Shown: positions 50,574 through 62,833, counted from the first letter of the stretch. The stretch: 64,000 bases of DNA from an uncultured Chloroflexota bacterium (GCA_913045315.1 CAJWQJ010000001.1:62001-126000), one strand, 5' to 3'. The notes: generated by a model from the sequence alone, not told the origin. Made by a program: numbers and translations.

Positions 50574-51542
50574 ATGAATATAAGAACAACACTCGTATTA
50601 ATTATAGCGCTTACTGTAATTGGTGGTATTGCATATTTCCAATCTCCTTTAAGTGATCGTGAGGATCCCAATCCATGGTTTTATTCCACTGAAATGGATG
50701 ACGTAATAGAAGTTGAAATAATTGCCCAAGGAGAGAAGGAATCATTTATAAAATATCAGGGTGCATGGGTTTTTCAAGGAGAAGAATTGATTCCTATTGA
50801 TTATGATAGGTGGGGCGGAATGACACTCTTGTTGAGTGGTCCTACTACTAGTAGAGTGCTTGCAGATGAAGTTCCTAGTTTATCTCGCTATGGTCTAAAT
50901 AATCCTGCTAGAGTTTTTTCAGTTGGCCTTCGTGGAGATAGGCAAATTATATTGAAACTTGGTGATATTACGCCAGATGGATATCATTACTATGCAATGC
51001 AAGGTGATGATCCACATTTGTATTTAATTGATGATTTATGGGTGAATGTATTGTCCAAACTTGCGACTGATCCACCATACCCACAATGGCTATACAAATT
51101 TTACCCTGATCAGGTTGTGTTTTTAAATGTTAAGGCTGGTGGAAACAAATCAGAATTTATTAAAGATGATGCAGGATGGAGATTTAGTGGTAAGGACCGA
51201 TCTCAAATTGATTCTGAAAGATGGCATGAAATTGAACCAATACTTGGAGGACCAAGTCATATAAGAATAATTAAAGGTCAACTTGAGCCTGAAGACTTTC
51301 AAAAATATGGACTAGATGTTCCAAAAGGATCTATAAGAGTTGAATATAGACCTGAAGAATCTATTGAAAGTCTTAAGCGTTCTTTTGAAATGGAAATAGG
51401 ATCTAAAACAGAAGACGGCACAAGTAGGTATGTTAAGGTTGTTGGTCAACCGTACTTACTTGAAATTGATCAAGATTGGTATGGGAAAATTGAATTATTG
51501 GCAATAGACCCTCCGTATGCCTCACCAACTACTGATATCTAG
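50574..51542 (+). CDS. DUF4340 domain protein
   Basis: One N-terminal membrane anchor (TTLVLIIALTVIGGIAYF) precedes two related beta-rich halves with YGLNNPARVFSVGLRG and YGLDVPKGSIRVEYRP, which is the duplicated DUF4340 pattern. Family members are usually the last gene of GldF/GldG-like ABC operons, as here. The function is unknown. Confidence 0.85.
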   Translation: MNIRTTLVLIIALTVIGGIAYFQSPLSDREDPNPWFYSTEMDDVIEVEIIAQGEKESFIKYQGAWVFQGEELIPIDYDRWGGMTLLLSGPTTSRVLADEVPSLSRYGLNNPARVFSVGLRGDRQIILKLGDITPDGYHYYAMQGDDPHLYLIDDLWVNVLSKLATDPPYPQWLYKFYPDQVVFLNVKAGGNKSEFIKDDAGWRFSGKDRSQIDSERWHEIEPILGGPSHIRIIKGQLEPEDFQKYGLDVPKGSIRVEYRPEESIESLKRSFEMEIGSKTEDGTSRYVKVVGQPYLLEIDQDWYGKIELLAIDPPYASPTTDI

Positions 51543-51574
51543 TAGCAGTTATTTGTTTTTTGTGGAGTTTCGAT

Positions 51575-52831
51575 TTGAAGGCTGAAATAATTGCAATTGG
51601 TAATGAATTAGTTATTGGAGATACTCAGGATACCAATTCTGCATATTTATCTTCACAATTGATTGAATTAGGAATTGAAGTAAACAGTATTAAAATTATT
51701 CCAGACGAAATAAATGTCATTGTTGAAGCGATTAATTCTTCATACATAAAAAGCGATATAATTTTGATAACTGGTGGACTTGGCCCAACAGAAGATGATT
51801 TAACTAGATATGCTGTTGCCAAGGCTTTGAAAGAAGAACAATATATTTCTCCGATCCTAAGAGAAACCATAACTCAATACTTTAAAACTAGAAATATTGA
51901 GATGCCTGAATCAAACCTTAGTCAATCGATGATTATTCCAAGTGCTGAAATAATTCCTAATGAAGTTGGAACTGCTCCAGGATGGTGGATCGAAAGGGAT
52001 AAAAAAATATTAATTACAATGCCAGGTGTTCCTTCAGAATTATATGAAATGTGGGGGAATTGTATACGAGAAAAATTACAGTTAAAAAATAATGATCTTA
52101 ATATTGTAATTCGAACAATTAAAACATTCGGTAGATCTGAATCAAGTATTGCTGAGGAGATATTTGATTTATTTGGAAGTCAAAATCCCAGCTTAGGTAT
52201 CTATGTAAAACCTGATGGTGTTCATCTTCGTATTATGGGTAAAGATAAATCTGAAGCGAAAGCTATAAATTTAGTCAAAAACTTTGAGGAACAAATTGTA
52301 TCAGTTTTAAAACCCGATATTTGGGGGTTTGATGATGATACTTTGGAACAAAAACTTTGCGATTGGATGAAGCATTATGGACTTAAATTATCTATTATGG
52401 AATCTTGTACTGGAGGTTTATTGTCCGATACTATAACTTCAATAGAAGGAAGTTCTAAATATTTCAAGGGTGGAGTGGTTTCTTATTCTACTGAAAGTAA
52501 AATATTGTTGGGTGCGAATTCTGATGTAATTAATGAATATGGAGTTATTAGTCCTCAGGTTGCACAAGAAATGTCAAAAGCTGTTCGGGTTTTTTTTGAT
52601 ACTGATATCGGTATTGGAATTACAGGTGTTCTAGGTGAAGCACCTGTAGATGGAAATCAACCAGGTGTAGCTTATATTAATATTTCTTCCTCTTCGCATT
52701 CCAGAGATTGGGTTATGGATTTCAGAAGGAATAGATCAATTATGAAGAGACGAGCTGTAAGCAGTACTATATTTCAATTTCTTCTATTTTTAAACGAATA
52801 TATTAACGATAACAAACTGGACACAAAATAG
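51575..52831 (+). CDS. cinA: CinA-family protein (MoCF-like domain plus nicotinamide-nucleotide amidase)
   Basis: The N-terminal MoCF/MoaB-like domain has AEIIAIGNELVIGDTQDTNS and ILITGGLGPTEDDLTRYAVA; the C-terminal amidase domain (~260-418) has LSIMESCTGGLLSDTITSIE and IGIGITGVLGE. CinA removes nicotinamide from NMN (pyridine nucleotide recycling) and hydrolyses ADP-ribose. The start is probably the TTG at 51575, since GGAG lies 7 nt before it; an earlier in-frame TTG at 51560 lacks a site. Confidence 0.93.
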   Translation: MKAEIIAIGNELVIGDTQDTNSAYLSSQLIELGIEVNSIKIIPDEINVIVEAINSSYIKSDIILITGGLGPTEDDLTRYAVAKALKEEQYISPILRETITQYFKTRNIEMPESNLSQSMIIPSAEIIPNEVGTAPGWWIERDKKILITMPGVPSELYEMWGNCIREKLQLKNNDLNIVIRTIKTFGRSESSIAEEIFDLFGSQNPSLGIYVKPDGVHLRIMGKDKSEAKAINLVKNFEEQIVSVLKPDIWGFDDDTLEQKLCDWMKHYGLKLSIMESCTGGLLSDTITSIEGSSKYFKGGVVSYSTESKILLGANSDVINEYGVISPQVAQEMSKAVRVFFDTDIGIGITGVLGEAPVDGNQPGVAYINISSSSHSRDWVMDFRRNRSIMKRRAVSSTIFQFLLFLNEYINDNKLDTK

Positions 52832-52901
52832 GCTTGAATTTATACTTGTCATTCTGGTCTATTTCTGTCGAAAGTAATGTGTTTCTCTTGAGGAGGGCCC
52901 C

Positions 52902-53936
52902 GTGGTAAAAGTGGGTATATTAAATGTAACTGGTTATGCTGGTGTAGAACTTGCTCGAATTATTGCTACTCATCCAGAAGCTGAACTTGTTTCAGTAACG
53001 GGTCGAAGTGAAGCAGGTAAAAAATTAGCAGAAGTATTTCCTCATCTTAGTCAATATGATATGACGATCGAGTCCGAGATTACAAAGAGCATTGATGTGG
53101 TTTTTTCAGCTTTACCCCATAAGGCGAGTGCTGAAGCATGCCAGTATTACTATGAGCAAGGTGTAAAAGTAATAGATATTAGTGCAGATTTCCGACTGAA
53201 GGATTTATCAGTTTATGAATCTTGGTATGATGTTACGCATCCATGCCCACAACATATCGAAGATGCTGTTTATGGTCTTCCAGAACTGCATAAAACCGAG
53301 ATTAAAGCTGCTGATTTAATTGCAAATCCAGGTTGTTATCCTACAAGTGCAATTCTTGCATTAGCTCCTGCTATTAAAGCAGGAATTATAGAGGACGATA
53401 TTATTGTTGATAGTAAATCCGGAGTATCAGGTGCAGGCAGAGCGTTAAGTTTAAATACTCACTTTTCTGAAGTAAATGAAAGTGTGCATGCATATTCCAT
53501 TGATGGTCATCGTCACCTTCCAGAAATTACCCAAGAATTGAATCCACTTAATGATTCTTCCAATCTTAGGATAACTTTCTTGCCTCATTTAATTCCTATG
53601 ACACGAGGAATTCTTAGCACTTGTTATGTTTCCTTAAAAACCGATTCACTTCCTTCGACTAGGACTAATGAGTATTTGAGGGAAATTTATAATGATTTTT
53701 ATGAAAATGAACCTTTCACAAAAGTTGTTGATGGATCTCCAAGAACAAAACATACTCTTGGTAATAATGATTGCCTAGTATATCCTTGGATTGATGAAAG
53801 AACCAACCGACTTATTTCAGTAGGTTGTTTAGATAATTTAGTAAAAGGTGCGGCAGGGCAAGCAATACAAAATATGAATCTTATGTTTGATTTACCAGAG
53901 GATCTTGGTATTGAATCGCTAGCTGTTTACCCTTAA
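52902..53936 (+). CDS. argC: N-acetyl-gamma-glutamyl-phosphate reductase
   Basis: Third enzyme of arginine synthesis, reducing N-acetylglutamyl phosphate to the semialdehyde. NADP motif GILNVTGYAGVELARII, active Cys145 in ANPGCYPTSAIL, SGVSGAGRAL and VHAYSIDGHRHLPEI are all present. Start GTG with GGAGGG upstream. No other arg gene is adjacent. Confidence 0.95.
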   Translation: MVKVGILNVTGYAGVELARIIATHPEAELVSVTGRSEAGKKLAEVFPHLSQYDMTIESEITKSIDVVFSALPHKASAEACQYYYEQGVKVIDISADFRLKDLSVYESWYDVTHPCPQHIEDAVYGLPELHKTEIKAADLIANPGCYPTSAILALAPAIKAGIIEDDIIVDSKSGVSGAGRALSLNTHFSEVNESVHAYSIDGHRHLPEITQELNPLNDSSNLRITFLPHLIPMTRGILSTCYVSLKTDSLPSTRTNEYLREIYNDFYENEPFTKVVDGSPRTKHTLGNNDCLVYPWIDERTNRLISVGCLDNLVKGAAGQAIQNMNLMFDLPEDLGIESLAVYP

Positions 53937-53984
53937 TACAGTTTATAATTAATTAAGACATTTCTTTCAATTCAGGTTTCATAT

Positions 53985-54061
53985 GGCCCCATCGTCTAGC
54001 GGCCTAGGACGCCACCCTTTCAAGGTGGAGATCGCGGGTTCGAATCCCGCTGGGGTCACCA
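53985..54061 (+). tRNA. tRNA-Glu (anticodon TTC)
   Basis: Acceptor GGCCCCA/TGGGGTC (one G-U pair), anticodon stem CCACC/GGTGG around CTTTCAA (anticodon TTC), T arm GGTTCGAATCC, discriminator A and encoded CCA. Confidence 0.96.
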
Positions 54062-54118
54062 AAAACAAAATAAACGAACCAATGAGGTATTTTTCGTTAA
54101 TTAATATAATTACCTAGA

Positions 54119-54574
54119 TTAGGAATTTCTTTGGATAAATTCTAATGCTTCTTGAGAATGATCCTCAGGAGGAGACTCGTCTATTAAATGTTGAATGTGT
54201 CCGTCACTTCCTATTATGAAGGTAACTCTTTTATAAGATCCCCTTCTTTCATCATATACACCAAAGGCTTTTGCCATCTGATGAGCTGGAGCACCGGCAC
54301 CCATTTGAAACTCTACTCCGCAATGTTCTCCAAAAGCTTTTTGAGCGAAGTATAGATCTGCACTAGAAGCAATGATTTCAACATCTTGTTCTTTAAAGGA
54401 ACTATAGTTTTGTTGGAACCCAACAATTTCTCTTTCTCAGCCTCCTGTAAAAGCTGCTGGATAAAATGCTAATATAAATCTTTTTCCTAATAAGTCTTTA
54501 AGATGAATTTCTTCTCGACCTTGCCGAAAACTAACATCTGGAATAGCTGATCCTTTTTCTAAAAGTTCTTCCAT
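54119..54574 (-). CDS. Selenocysteine-containing peroxiredoxin (in-frame UGA at codon 46)
   Basis: From the ATG at 54574 (GGGAG site upstream) one frame runs for 151 residues with a single internal TGA at 54437-54439. Before it the sequence is IPDVSFRQGREEIHLKDLLG then ILAFYPAAFTGG. After it come EREIVGFQQNYSSFKEQDVE and RVTFIIGSDGHIQHLI, a complete AhpC/Bcp-type peroxiredoxin. The TGA falls exactly at the peroxidatic Cys of PxxxTxxC (here PAAFTGG-U). A hairpin with the bacterial SECIS pattern follows 10 nt later. The protein should reduce hydroperoxides with a selenolate nucleophile. A later Cys (EHCGV, residue ~86) could be a resolving residue. The alternative, a Cys-to-stop mutation or sequencing error, is less likely because of the exact position and hairpin. 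Confidence 0.85.
54410..54426 (-). promoter_or_regulatory. Candidate bacterial SECIS element
   Basis: In the mRNA a perfect 7-bp stem (UUGUUGG / CCAACAA) with apical loop GUU begins 10 nt after the UGA, so the loop is 17 nt from it with G as first loop base. This fits the published spacing and loop rule for SelB-binding hairpins. No selA, selB, selC or selD gene is seen in this window. Confidence 0.7.
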
Positions 54575-54704
54575 AAAACTATCTCCCATAAAATTTGATA
54601 ATTTTGATAATAAAGAAAATTCTTAATATTTTTGTTATTTTATATCACTATGAATTTAATACCAACAATTGTTTATTTTTTAATAGATATTGTTATTATA
54701 AAAG

Positions 54705-55367
54705 TTATTTTTTCTTTGTTATCCATTGATCATGATCAGCAATATCCCTATCTAAAATAAGTCGGAATAGGAATGTTTTTATTATTGATTGACACCTTGG
54801 AAGAGATTCATTGTTTGCTAATAATCGTTTGATTACAATTAGTATTAGAATGGTAAAGGTATGTATTTGAAGTTGTACTTGCATTCCAGTCACAATTGCA
54901 ATTATGGGAGCAGTAACAAAACTTAGCATAATCCATGGTGCGATATTTTTCCTTATGTACCATCCCCATAAAAAAGCTATTATGATTATAGTTATCATTT
55001 GTGGGACTAACCAAAAAGCTAAAAAAGTTCCCATTGAAGTAGACAATCCTCTTCCGCCCTTTAATTTTATAAATATTGACCAATTATGTCCCATTACAAC
55101 GCAAATACTTGCAAATACTTGAATAGTGAGATCGAATTCTAGTAGGTTCAATGTAAGTATTGGAAATGTTCCTTTTACAATGCCATCAAAGAAACTAACA
55201 ACAGCAAATCCTTTCTTTCCCAATATATTTCCAGCATTCGATGCTCCAATATTTCCTGAACCAATCTTACGGATATCAATATTCCTATAATATTTTGATA
55301 TAAGAAGTGCTGTGGGGATACTTCCTATTAAATAAGAAATTACTGCTGTAAGTAAAAGAATAAACAT
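54705..55367 (-). CDS. plsY: Glycerol-3-phosphate acyltransferase PlsY
   Basis: This integral membrane enzyme makes lysophosphatidic acid from acyl-phosphate. The three PlsY motifs are visible: GSIPTALLISKYYRNIDIRK with IGSGNIGASNAGNILGKKG, then MGHNWSIFIKLKGGRGLSTS, and a C-terminal helix set. The 220-residue length is slightly long. The AT-rich 130 nt between it and the peroxiredoxin gene holds no further gene. Confidence 0.93.
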   Translation of the reverse strand: MFILLLTAVISYLIGSIPTALLISKYYRNIDIRKIGSGNIGASNAGNILGKKGFAVVSFFDGIVKGTFPILTLNLLEFDLTIQVFASICVVMGHNWSIFIKLKGGRGLSTSMGTFLAFWLVPQMITIIIIAFLWGWYIRKNIAPWIMLSFVTAPIIAIVTGMQVQLQIHTFTILILIVIKRLLANNESLPRCQSIIKTFLFRLILDRDIADHDQWITKKK

Positions 55368-55373
55368 CAGAAA

Positions 55374-56216
55374 CTATGATAATTTTCTATTTGTATTTAA
55401 TCGAGATATTAGTTCAATCCCGTTATCCAAAGGAGGTCCTGCATCTCCAGGATAAATTTCCTCAGGATTTCCTGAAGCATGAAAATCACTACCGCCTAAG
55501 GGTATCAAGTTGAATTTATTACAAATTTTTAATAGTTTTTCTATTTGATAAGAACTATATCTACCATAATAAACGTCCATCCCAATTAATCCATGTGGGA
55601 TTAATTCCTGAATTATAGAATCTAAATTTGGGATATCTAATGGATGAGCAATTGCTGATAAACCGTTATATTTTTGAATCATTTTTGCAGCATCAATTGT
55701 TAATAGTTTTTTTCTTGGAACATAAGCTGGAGCATGATTTCCTATATATTTATCAAATGCTTCAAAGTTGTATTTCACGTAACCTTTTTCCATTAATGCT
55801 CTAGCAATATGTGGGCGAGCTACCGCATCATTGGCAAGACTTCTCACTCTTTCCCATGTGATTAATAATCCCATATCTTGTAAATTTTCAACTATTTTTT
55901 TGGTGCGAATTTCTCTTTCATTTCTGAGATTAGACAAATCTTTTTGGAAATCTGAATTATCAACACTTATTCCATAACCTAATAGATGAATTTCAACATT
56001 CTTTGTTTCTGTGGATAATTCAATGCCTGGTATAATAGTTAACTGTTCAAGCTGACCCACCGTGTTCTGAGCTTCTTTTAATCCATTAGTTGTATCATGG
56101 TCAGTGATAGATATGATTTTAAGTTTTTTTGATTTTATTAGAATAATAAGTTCTGATGGCGAAAGAGTTCCGTCAGAAGAATTTGTATGTAAATGAAGAT
56201 CTACCTGATGTTGCAT
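55374..56216 (-). CDS. PHP domain phosphoesterase (YciV/RNase AM-like)
   Basis: The 280-residue protein has DLHLHTNSSDGTLSPSELI at the N-terminus, SITDHDTTNGLKEAQ, PGIELSTETKN, SAIAHPLDIP and a late LGGSDFHASGN, the complete PHP metal-ligand set. Such proteins hydrolyse 3',5'-bisphosphates or act as 5'-3' exoribonucleases. It lies between rny and plsY, 6 nt before plsY. Confidence 0.9.
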   Translation of the reverse strand: MQHQVDLHLHTNSSDGTLSPSELIILIKSKKLKIISITDHDTTNGLKEAQNTVGQLEQLTIIPGIELSTETKNVEIHLLGYGISVDNSDFQKDLSNLRNEREIRTKKIVENLQDMGLLITWERVRSLANDAVARPHIARALMEKGYVKYNFEAFDKYIGNHAPAYVPRKKLLTIDAAKMIQKYNGLSAIAHPLDIPNLDSIIQELIPHGLIGMDVYYGRYSSYQIEKLLKICNKFNLIPLGGSDFHASGNPEEIYPGDAGPPLDNGIELISRLNTNRKLS

Positions 56217-56270
56217 AATTTACCTCTATGTCAGCAACATACGAATTTTGAGAAGAAAGATAATTGCAAA

Positions 56271-57821
56271 TTAGTTTGCAATTTCAACTGTTCGGGTTTC
56301 TCTAATTACGACTACTCTAATCTGTCCAGGATAAACAAGACTTTCTTGGATTTTCTTTGTAACTTCATTTGCAAGATTTGCAGCTCCAATGTCATCAATC
56401 TCTTCGGGTTTTACCATAATCCGAACTTCTCTTCCGGCTTGGATTGCAAAAGATTTTTCTATTCCAGTAAAGCTATTTGCTACGGCTTCTAATTCTTCTA
56501 AACGTTTAGTATATCTTTCAACTGTATCTTTTCTTGCTCCTGGACGGGCAGAACTTATAGCATCAGCAGCTACTACTATAAAAGCTTCTACTGAACCTTT
56601 TTCATGGTCGTGATGTTCTTCGATGGCACGCTTAACAGGGTCTGAAATGCCATATTTTGCGGCCATGTCTGCACCAATTTCAGCATGAGGACCTTCAAAT
56701 TCATGACTTAATGCTTTACCAATATCGTGTAACAATGCTCCAGTTTTTGATATTTCTATGTCTGCTCCACATTCGGCAGCAAGTGTACCCGCAATTAATG
56801 ATGCTTCTATGCAATGTCTCAAAACGTTGCTTCCGTAACTTGTACGAAATTTAAGTCTTCCCAATAATTTGATTAATTCCGGATGTAATCCTCTTACTCC
56901 AGATTCGAAAACGGCTTGCTCACCTGCATCTTTTATAATAGTTTCAATTTCAATGGTTGCTTTTTCTACTGCTTCTTCGATTTTTGCAGGATGTATTCGA
57001 CCATCTTCAACCAATTTCGATAAAGCTATGCGAGCAGTTTCTCTGCGTATGGGGTCAAATGATGATACGCTCACAGCTTCAGGTGTGTCATCGATAATCA
57101 AATCTACTCCTGTGGCTTGCTCAATGGCTCTTATGTTTCTTCCTTCCCTTCCGATTAATCGACCCTTCATTTCATCGTTTGGAAGTTCAACCTTTGATAA
57201 GCTTGATTCAGAAACTACATCTACTGCCAGCTTCTCTACTGCCAATGCCAAATGCATTTTAGCTTTTTTATCCGTTTCTTCCTTATAATCTTGTTCTAGA
57301 TCATAATAACGCTTAGCTAAAACATGTTCCATTTCAGCATTTGCTTTTTGTAAAATGGCGTCTTTTGCTTCGGTAATGGTTAAGCTACTAATTCTTTCAA
57401 GTTCAGTGGTGTGCCGAGATTCGAGTTCGTTAACTTGAGATTCTTTTTCTTCAATCTCTGCTTTTTGCGATTTGAGTGTTTCTTCTCTTTGATCTAACTC
57501 TAAAATTTTTCTCTCTAATGTCTCTTCTCGGTTTATTATTCGACTTTCTTGTTGCTGAACTTCACTTTTTCGTTCTCTTATTTCTGTATCTGTTTCTGAT
57601 TTAAGCCGAATGCTTTCTTCTTTTATCTCTAGTAGAATAGTTGCTCTGTTATTTTCTGCTTCTTGAACGATTTGCTTAACTTGCAACTCCGCTAGTGCCC
57701 TTTGGCGTCCTAACACAGTTGATCTCAAGTAGAAGCCAACCGAAGCTCCAATACCTAACGACGCCAGGGCAGAGAGTAGCAAAATTGCCACCCACAATAC
57801 TCCTGACACTGTTCGTACCAC
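56271..57821 (-). CDS. rny: Ribonuclease Y
   Basis: The 516-residue endoribonuclease has an N-terminal membrane anchor (VLWVAILLLSALASLGIGA), a long coiled coil (~45-200), a KH domain (GRLIGREGRNIRAIEQATG) and an HD domain with VLRHCIEASLIAG, GALLHDIGKALSHE. It starts mRNA decay at the membrane. Normal length and domain order. Confidence 0.97.
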   Translation of the reverse strand: MVRTVSGVLWVAILLLSALASLGIGASVGFYLRSTVLGRQRALAELQVKQIVQEAENNRATILLEIKEESIRLKSETDTEIRERKSEVQQQESRIINREETLERKILELDQREETLKSQKAEIEEKESQVNELESRHTTELERISSLTITEAKDAILQKANAEMEHVLAKRYYDLEQDYKEETDKKAKMHLALAVEKLAVDVVSESSLSKVELPNDEMKGRLIGREGRNIRAIEQATGVDLIIDDTPEAVSVSSFDPIRRETARIALSKLVEDGRIHPAKIEEAVEKATIEIETIIKDAGEQAVFESGVRGLHPELIKLLGRLKFRTSYGSNVLRHCIEASLIAGTLAAECGADIEISKTGALLHDIGKALSHEFEGPHAEIGADMAAKYGISDPVKRAIEEHHDHEKGSVEAFIVVAADAISSARPGARKDTVERYTKRLEELEAVANSFTGIEKSFAIQAGREVRIMVKPEEIDDIGAANLANEVTKKIQESLVYPGQIRVVVIRETRTVEIAN

Positions 57822-57934
57822 CTTTCTGTTTGTACATAAATGACTTTATAGCAGTCAATTAACCAATAATAAGTAACTTGTTATGATTGAGTCAAGAAAA
57901 TTCCTGAAGATTTATTTATGGTTGAGTTTTTTCT

Positions 57935-58111
57935 TTATGGATCTGAACAATCACGCATATATCCACAGTTGTTACATTTAATTTTGCAATGAATTGAGAT
58001 CATTTCAAAATTACAGCGTTCGCATACTATATTTTTGTTATTTATTTCAACTTTAGCATCCAATAACAAGGTCAAAGAATCAAAAGATTCATTTTCAATA
58101 TTTACATGCAT
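57935..58111 (-). CDS. Small C4/C6 zinc-ribbon protein
   Basis: This 58-residue gene starts 14 nt after the gyrA stop, with AAGG upstream of its ATG. Its C-terminal half carries IVCERCNFEMISIHCK and CNNCGYMRDCSDP, two CxxC pairs plus further Cys residues (30, 33, 42, 46, 49, 55), a pattern of small conserved zinc ribbons. The upstream half is acidic. It is likely the last gene of the gyrB-gyrA transcript. The function is unknown. Confidence 0.75.
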   Translation of the reverse strand: MHVNIENESFDSLTLLLDAKVEINNKNIVCERCNFEMISIHCKIKCNNCGYMRDCSDP

Positions 58112-58125
58112 GGGATTTGACCTTG

Positions 58126-60723
58126 TTATTCATCATCACTTGTAGGCTCGATATCCAGTTGTAACTGCTTTGTAGCATCCTCTTCTGTATTTAATTCTTC
58201 TTCGGCTTTAATTTCTGTTGTAGGTTGATTTTCCGTATTCTGAACTTCAGTGCTTGGGGTTGTAGCCCAAGATTGAGGCCCAAGAATTGACATGGCAGTT
58301 ATTCTGTCTTTATCTTCTGGCCTCATAATCCATACGCCTTTTGCGTATCTACCATATGTTCCTACTTCACTAAGGCTTACCCGTTGAATTTGAGCTTTTG
58401 CACTTGCTATTACCAATTCCTCATCGCCTTCCACAACAATAGCGGCTGTTACAGGGCCAGTTTTAGGAGTTATTTTACAGGCAATTACCCCAGAACCACC
58501 TCTTCCTTGACGTCTGTAATTTTCCAACTTTGACATTTTCCCAAATCCATTTTGTGTAGCTGTGAATAATTTGCCATCTGGCTTTGCAATATCCATTGCT
58601 ATCACTCTATCATTACCCTTTAAGCGAATTGCTCTTACGCCTCCAGCTGCCCTAGACCTAAGGACAAGTTGTGATACACCGAAGCATAAGGACATGCCAT
58701 TTTCAGTTATCACAATAACTTCTGAATCATCATCAGCAATTATTGCAGATATCAGTTCATCTTCTTTCCCAAGATTTTTCATTGCAAAGATGCCGTTACT
58801 TCGGATGGATGAAAACTGACTAAGTGGCACCCTTTTTACTTGACCCAATTTGGTGCTTAGAACTAAGTACCCATCTTTTTTCAGGTCTGGGAATGATACT
58901 AACGCCGTAATTTTATCCCCTTCAGGAAGTGCAGGGATTAAAACTGCTAGTGGAGTGCCACGAGTTGTTCGTGATATATCTGGATTAATTTCATACGATC
59001 GAGTTGAGAAAACCTGTCCCCTACTTGTAAAGAATAATAAAGTATCGTGAGTGTCACTTACCAAAAGATGTTGAACAATATCGTCATCTTTTGTAGTTCT
59101 CATGCCTACAACACCCTTTCCACCGCGATGTTGCATCTTGTAGGTATTAAGAGGTATACGTTTAATATACCCATTTTGGCTTAAAGTTATTACCACATCT
59201 TGGTGTGGTTCTAATTGTTCCCGACTATATTCAGTTGCCTCTTCGCCTAAAACTTCTGTTTTTCTTTTGTCTCCAAACTTTTCTCTTATTTTTTTTGTTT
59301 CTTCTTGTACTACTTCAAGTATTTTTTCTGAACTAGATAGTAGCTCCCGCAAGGAATTTATTAAGGTTGTAAGTTCTTCAAATTCATCCTGCAGACGCTT
59401 AGTGTCCAATCCAGTAAGTCGTCGAAGTTGCATTTCAAGTATTGCTTGGGCCTGTTCTTCGCTAAGGGAGAGTTGATTTACAAGGCTAGTTTTTGCCTCG
59501 TCAGTATTTTCAGCATTACGGATTAAATCTATTACTAAGTCAATTTGATCAATTGCCTTTAAGAGACCTTCTACTATGTGTGCTCGGGATTCTGCTTTTT
59601 CAAGGTCATATTCTGCTCGTCGACGAACAACTTCACTACGGAAATCTATAAAATGTCCTATAGCTTCACGAATATTCAACACTTTGGGCTGATTATCAAC
59701 TAAGGCAAGCATATTCATATTGAATGAACTTTGTAGTGCAGTGTGTTTATATAGGTTGTTTAATACTATTTCGGGTTGAGCTGATCCACGAAGTTCTATG
59801 ACGATTCTAAGACCTTGCCTGTCAGATTCATCTCTAACTTCAGAAATCCCATCAATTTTTTTATCTTTGGCAAGGATTGCAATTCGTTCAACTAAGCTTG
59901 CTTTATTTACCTGATAGGGAATTTCTGTGACGACAATTTGATTTCGATCAGTTCGTTTTCCTGCGGATTGCACTTCAGCTTTTGCTCTAACTAAAACTCT
60001 CCCGCGTCCAGTTCGATACATTTCCTTAATGCCTTCACTTGTAGTTCCAGCCATTATAATTCCACCGGTTGGGAAATCTGGGCCCTTAACAAATCGTAGC
60101 AAATCTTCGACAGTTGCGTCAGGGTTTTCCAATTGATAATTGATTGCATTACAAATTTCCCGAAGATTATGAGGTGGTATTGAAGTTGCCATTCCAACAG
60201 CAATTCCTGATGCACCATTTACTAAAAGATTTGGGATCATTGAAGGCAGGACGGTTGGTTCTTGCAAGGAATCGTCAAAATTGAGTGAGAAATTTACTGT
60301 ATTACGGTCTAAATCTGCTAACATTTGAGTTGAAATATCACGAAGTCGAGCTTCTGTGTAGCGCATTGCAGCAGGAGGATCATTATCAATTGAACCAAAA
60401 TTCCCCTGACCTTCCACTAACGGATAACGCATGGAAAATTCTTGAGCCATTCGGACCATAGCATCATAAACTGAAGTATCACCATGAGGGTGATACTTTC
60501 CTAGAACTTCCCCTACTAATCGTGCGCTTTTCTTATATGCACTTCCAGGATTCATAGAAAGCTCATCCATAGCGAATAATATTCTTCTTTGGACTGGTTT
60601 AAGGCCATCTCGGACATCAGGTAGTGCTCGAGATACTATTACACTCATTGCATAATCAAGGTAAGCACTTCGTAATTCTGCTTCAATACGCCTTGGCTCT
60701 ATTTTCCCTATCTCTGATACCAT
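58126..60723 (-). CDS. gyrA: DNA gyrase subunit A
   Basis: The 865-residue subunit has the catalytic Tyr122 in [13 protein letters not shown], the [11 protein letters not shown] and [19 protein letters not shown] regions, and a C-terminal beta-pinwheel with the GyrA box [11 protein letters not shown] (position 2 His instead of Arg), which marks it as a gyrase rather than topoisomerase IV. It lies 43 nt after gyrB. The tail is acidic. Confidence 0.97.
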   Translation of the reverse strand: MVSEIGKIEPRRIEAELRSAYLDYAMSVIVSRALPDVRDGLKPVQRRILFAMDELSMNPGSAYKKSARLVGEVLGKYHPHGDTSVYDAMVRMAQEFSMRYPLVEGQGNFGSIDNDPPAAMRYTEARLRDISTQMLADLDRNTVNFSLNFDDSLQEPTVLPSMIPNLLVNGASGIAVGMATSIPPHNLREICNAINYQLENPDATVEDLLRFVKGPDFPTGGIIMAGTTSEGIKEMYRTGRGRVLVRAKAEVQSAGKRTDRNQIVVTEIPYQVNKASLVERIAILAKDKKIDGISEVRDESDRQGLRIVIELRGSAQPEIVLNNLYKHTALQSSFNMNMLALVDNQPKVLNIREAIGHFIDFRSEVVRRRAEYDLEKAESRAHIVEGLLKAIDQIDLVIDLIRNAENTDEAKTSLVNQLSLSEEQAQAILEMQLRRLTGLDTKRLQDEFEELTTLINSLRELLSSSEKILEVVQEETKKIREKFGDKRKTEVLGEEATEYSREQLEPHQDVVITLSQNGYIKRIPLNTYKMQHRGGKGVVGMRTTKDDDIVQHLLVSDTHDTLLFFTSRGQVFSTRSYEINPDISRTTRGTPLAVLIPALPEGDKITALVSFPDLKKDGYLVLSTKLGQVKRVPLSQFSSIRSNGIFAMKNLGKEDELISAIIADDDSEVIVITENGMSLCFGVSQLVLRSRAAGGVRAIRLKGNDRVIAMDIAKPDGKLFTATQNGFGKMSKLENYRRQGRGGSGVIACKITPKTGPVTAAIVVEGDEELVIASAKAQIQRVSLSEVGTYGRYAKGVWIMRPEDKDRITAMSILGPQSWATTPSTEVQNTENQPTTEIKAEEELNTEEDATKQLQLDIEPTSDDE

Positions 60724-60766
60724 TGATAACTCCTTAGATCAGTATTCCAGAAAATAAAATATTGAT

Positions 60767-62833
<2,067 letters not shown>

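Noticed and set aside
54119-54304. A 61-residue protein starting at MGAGAPAHQ
   Set aside because: It is the C-terminal part of the peroxiredoxin. The same frame continues upstream through one UGA to a proper start with a ribosome site.
54437-54439. Peroxiredoxin UGA as a pseudogene stop
   Set aside because: The stop is single, lies exactly at the catalytic Cys, has a SECIS-like hairpin after it, and both sides are otherwise intact. It cannot be fully excluded without the sel genes.
56869-57288. 139-residue frame opposite rny
   Set aside because: It is fully inside a confident RNase Y gene on the other strand, with no ribosome site or motif.
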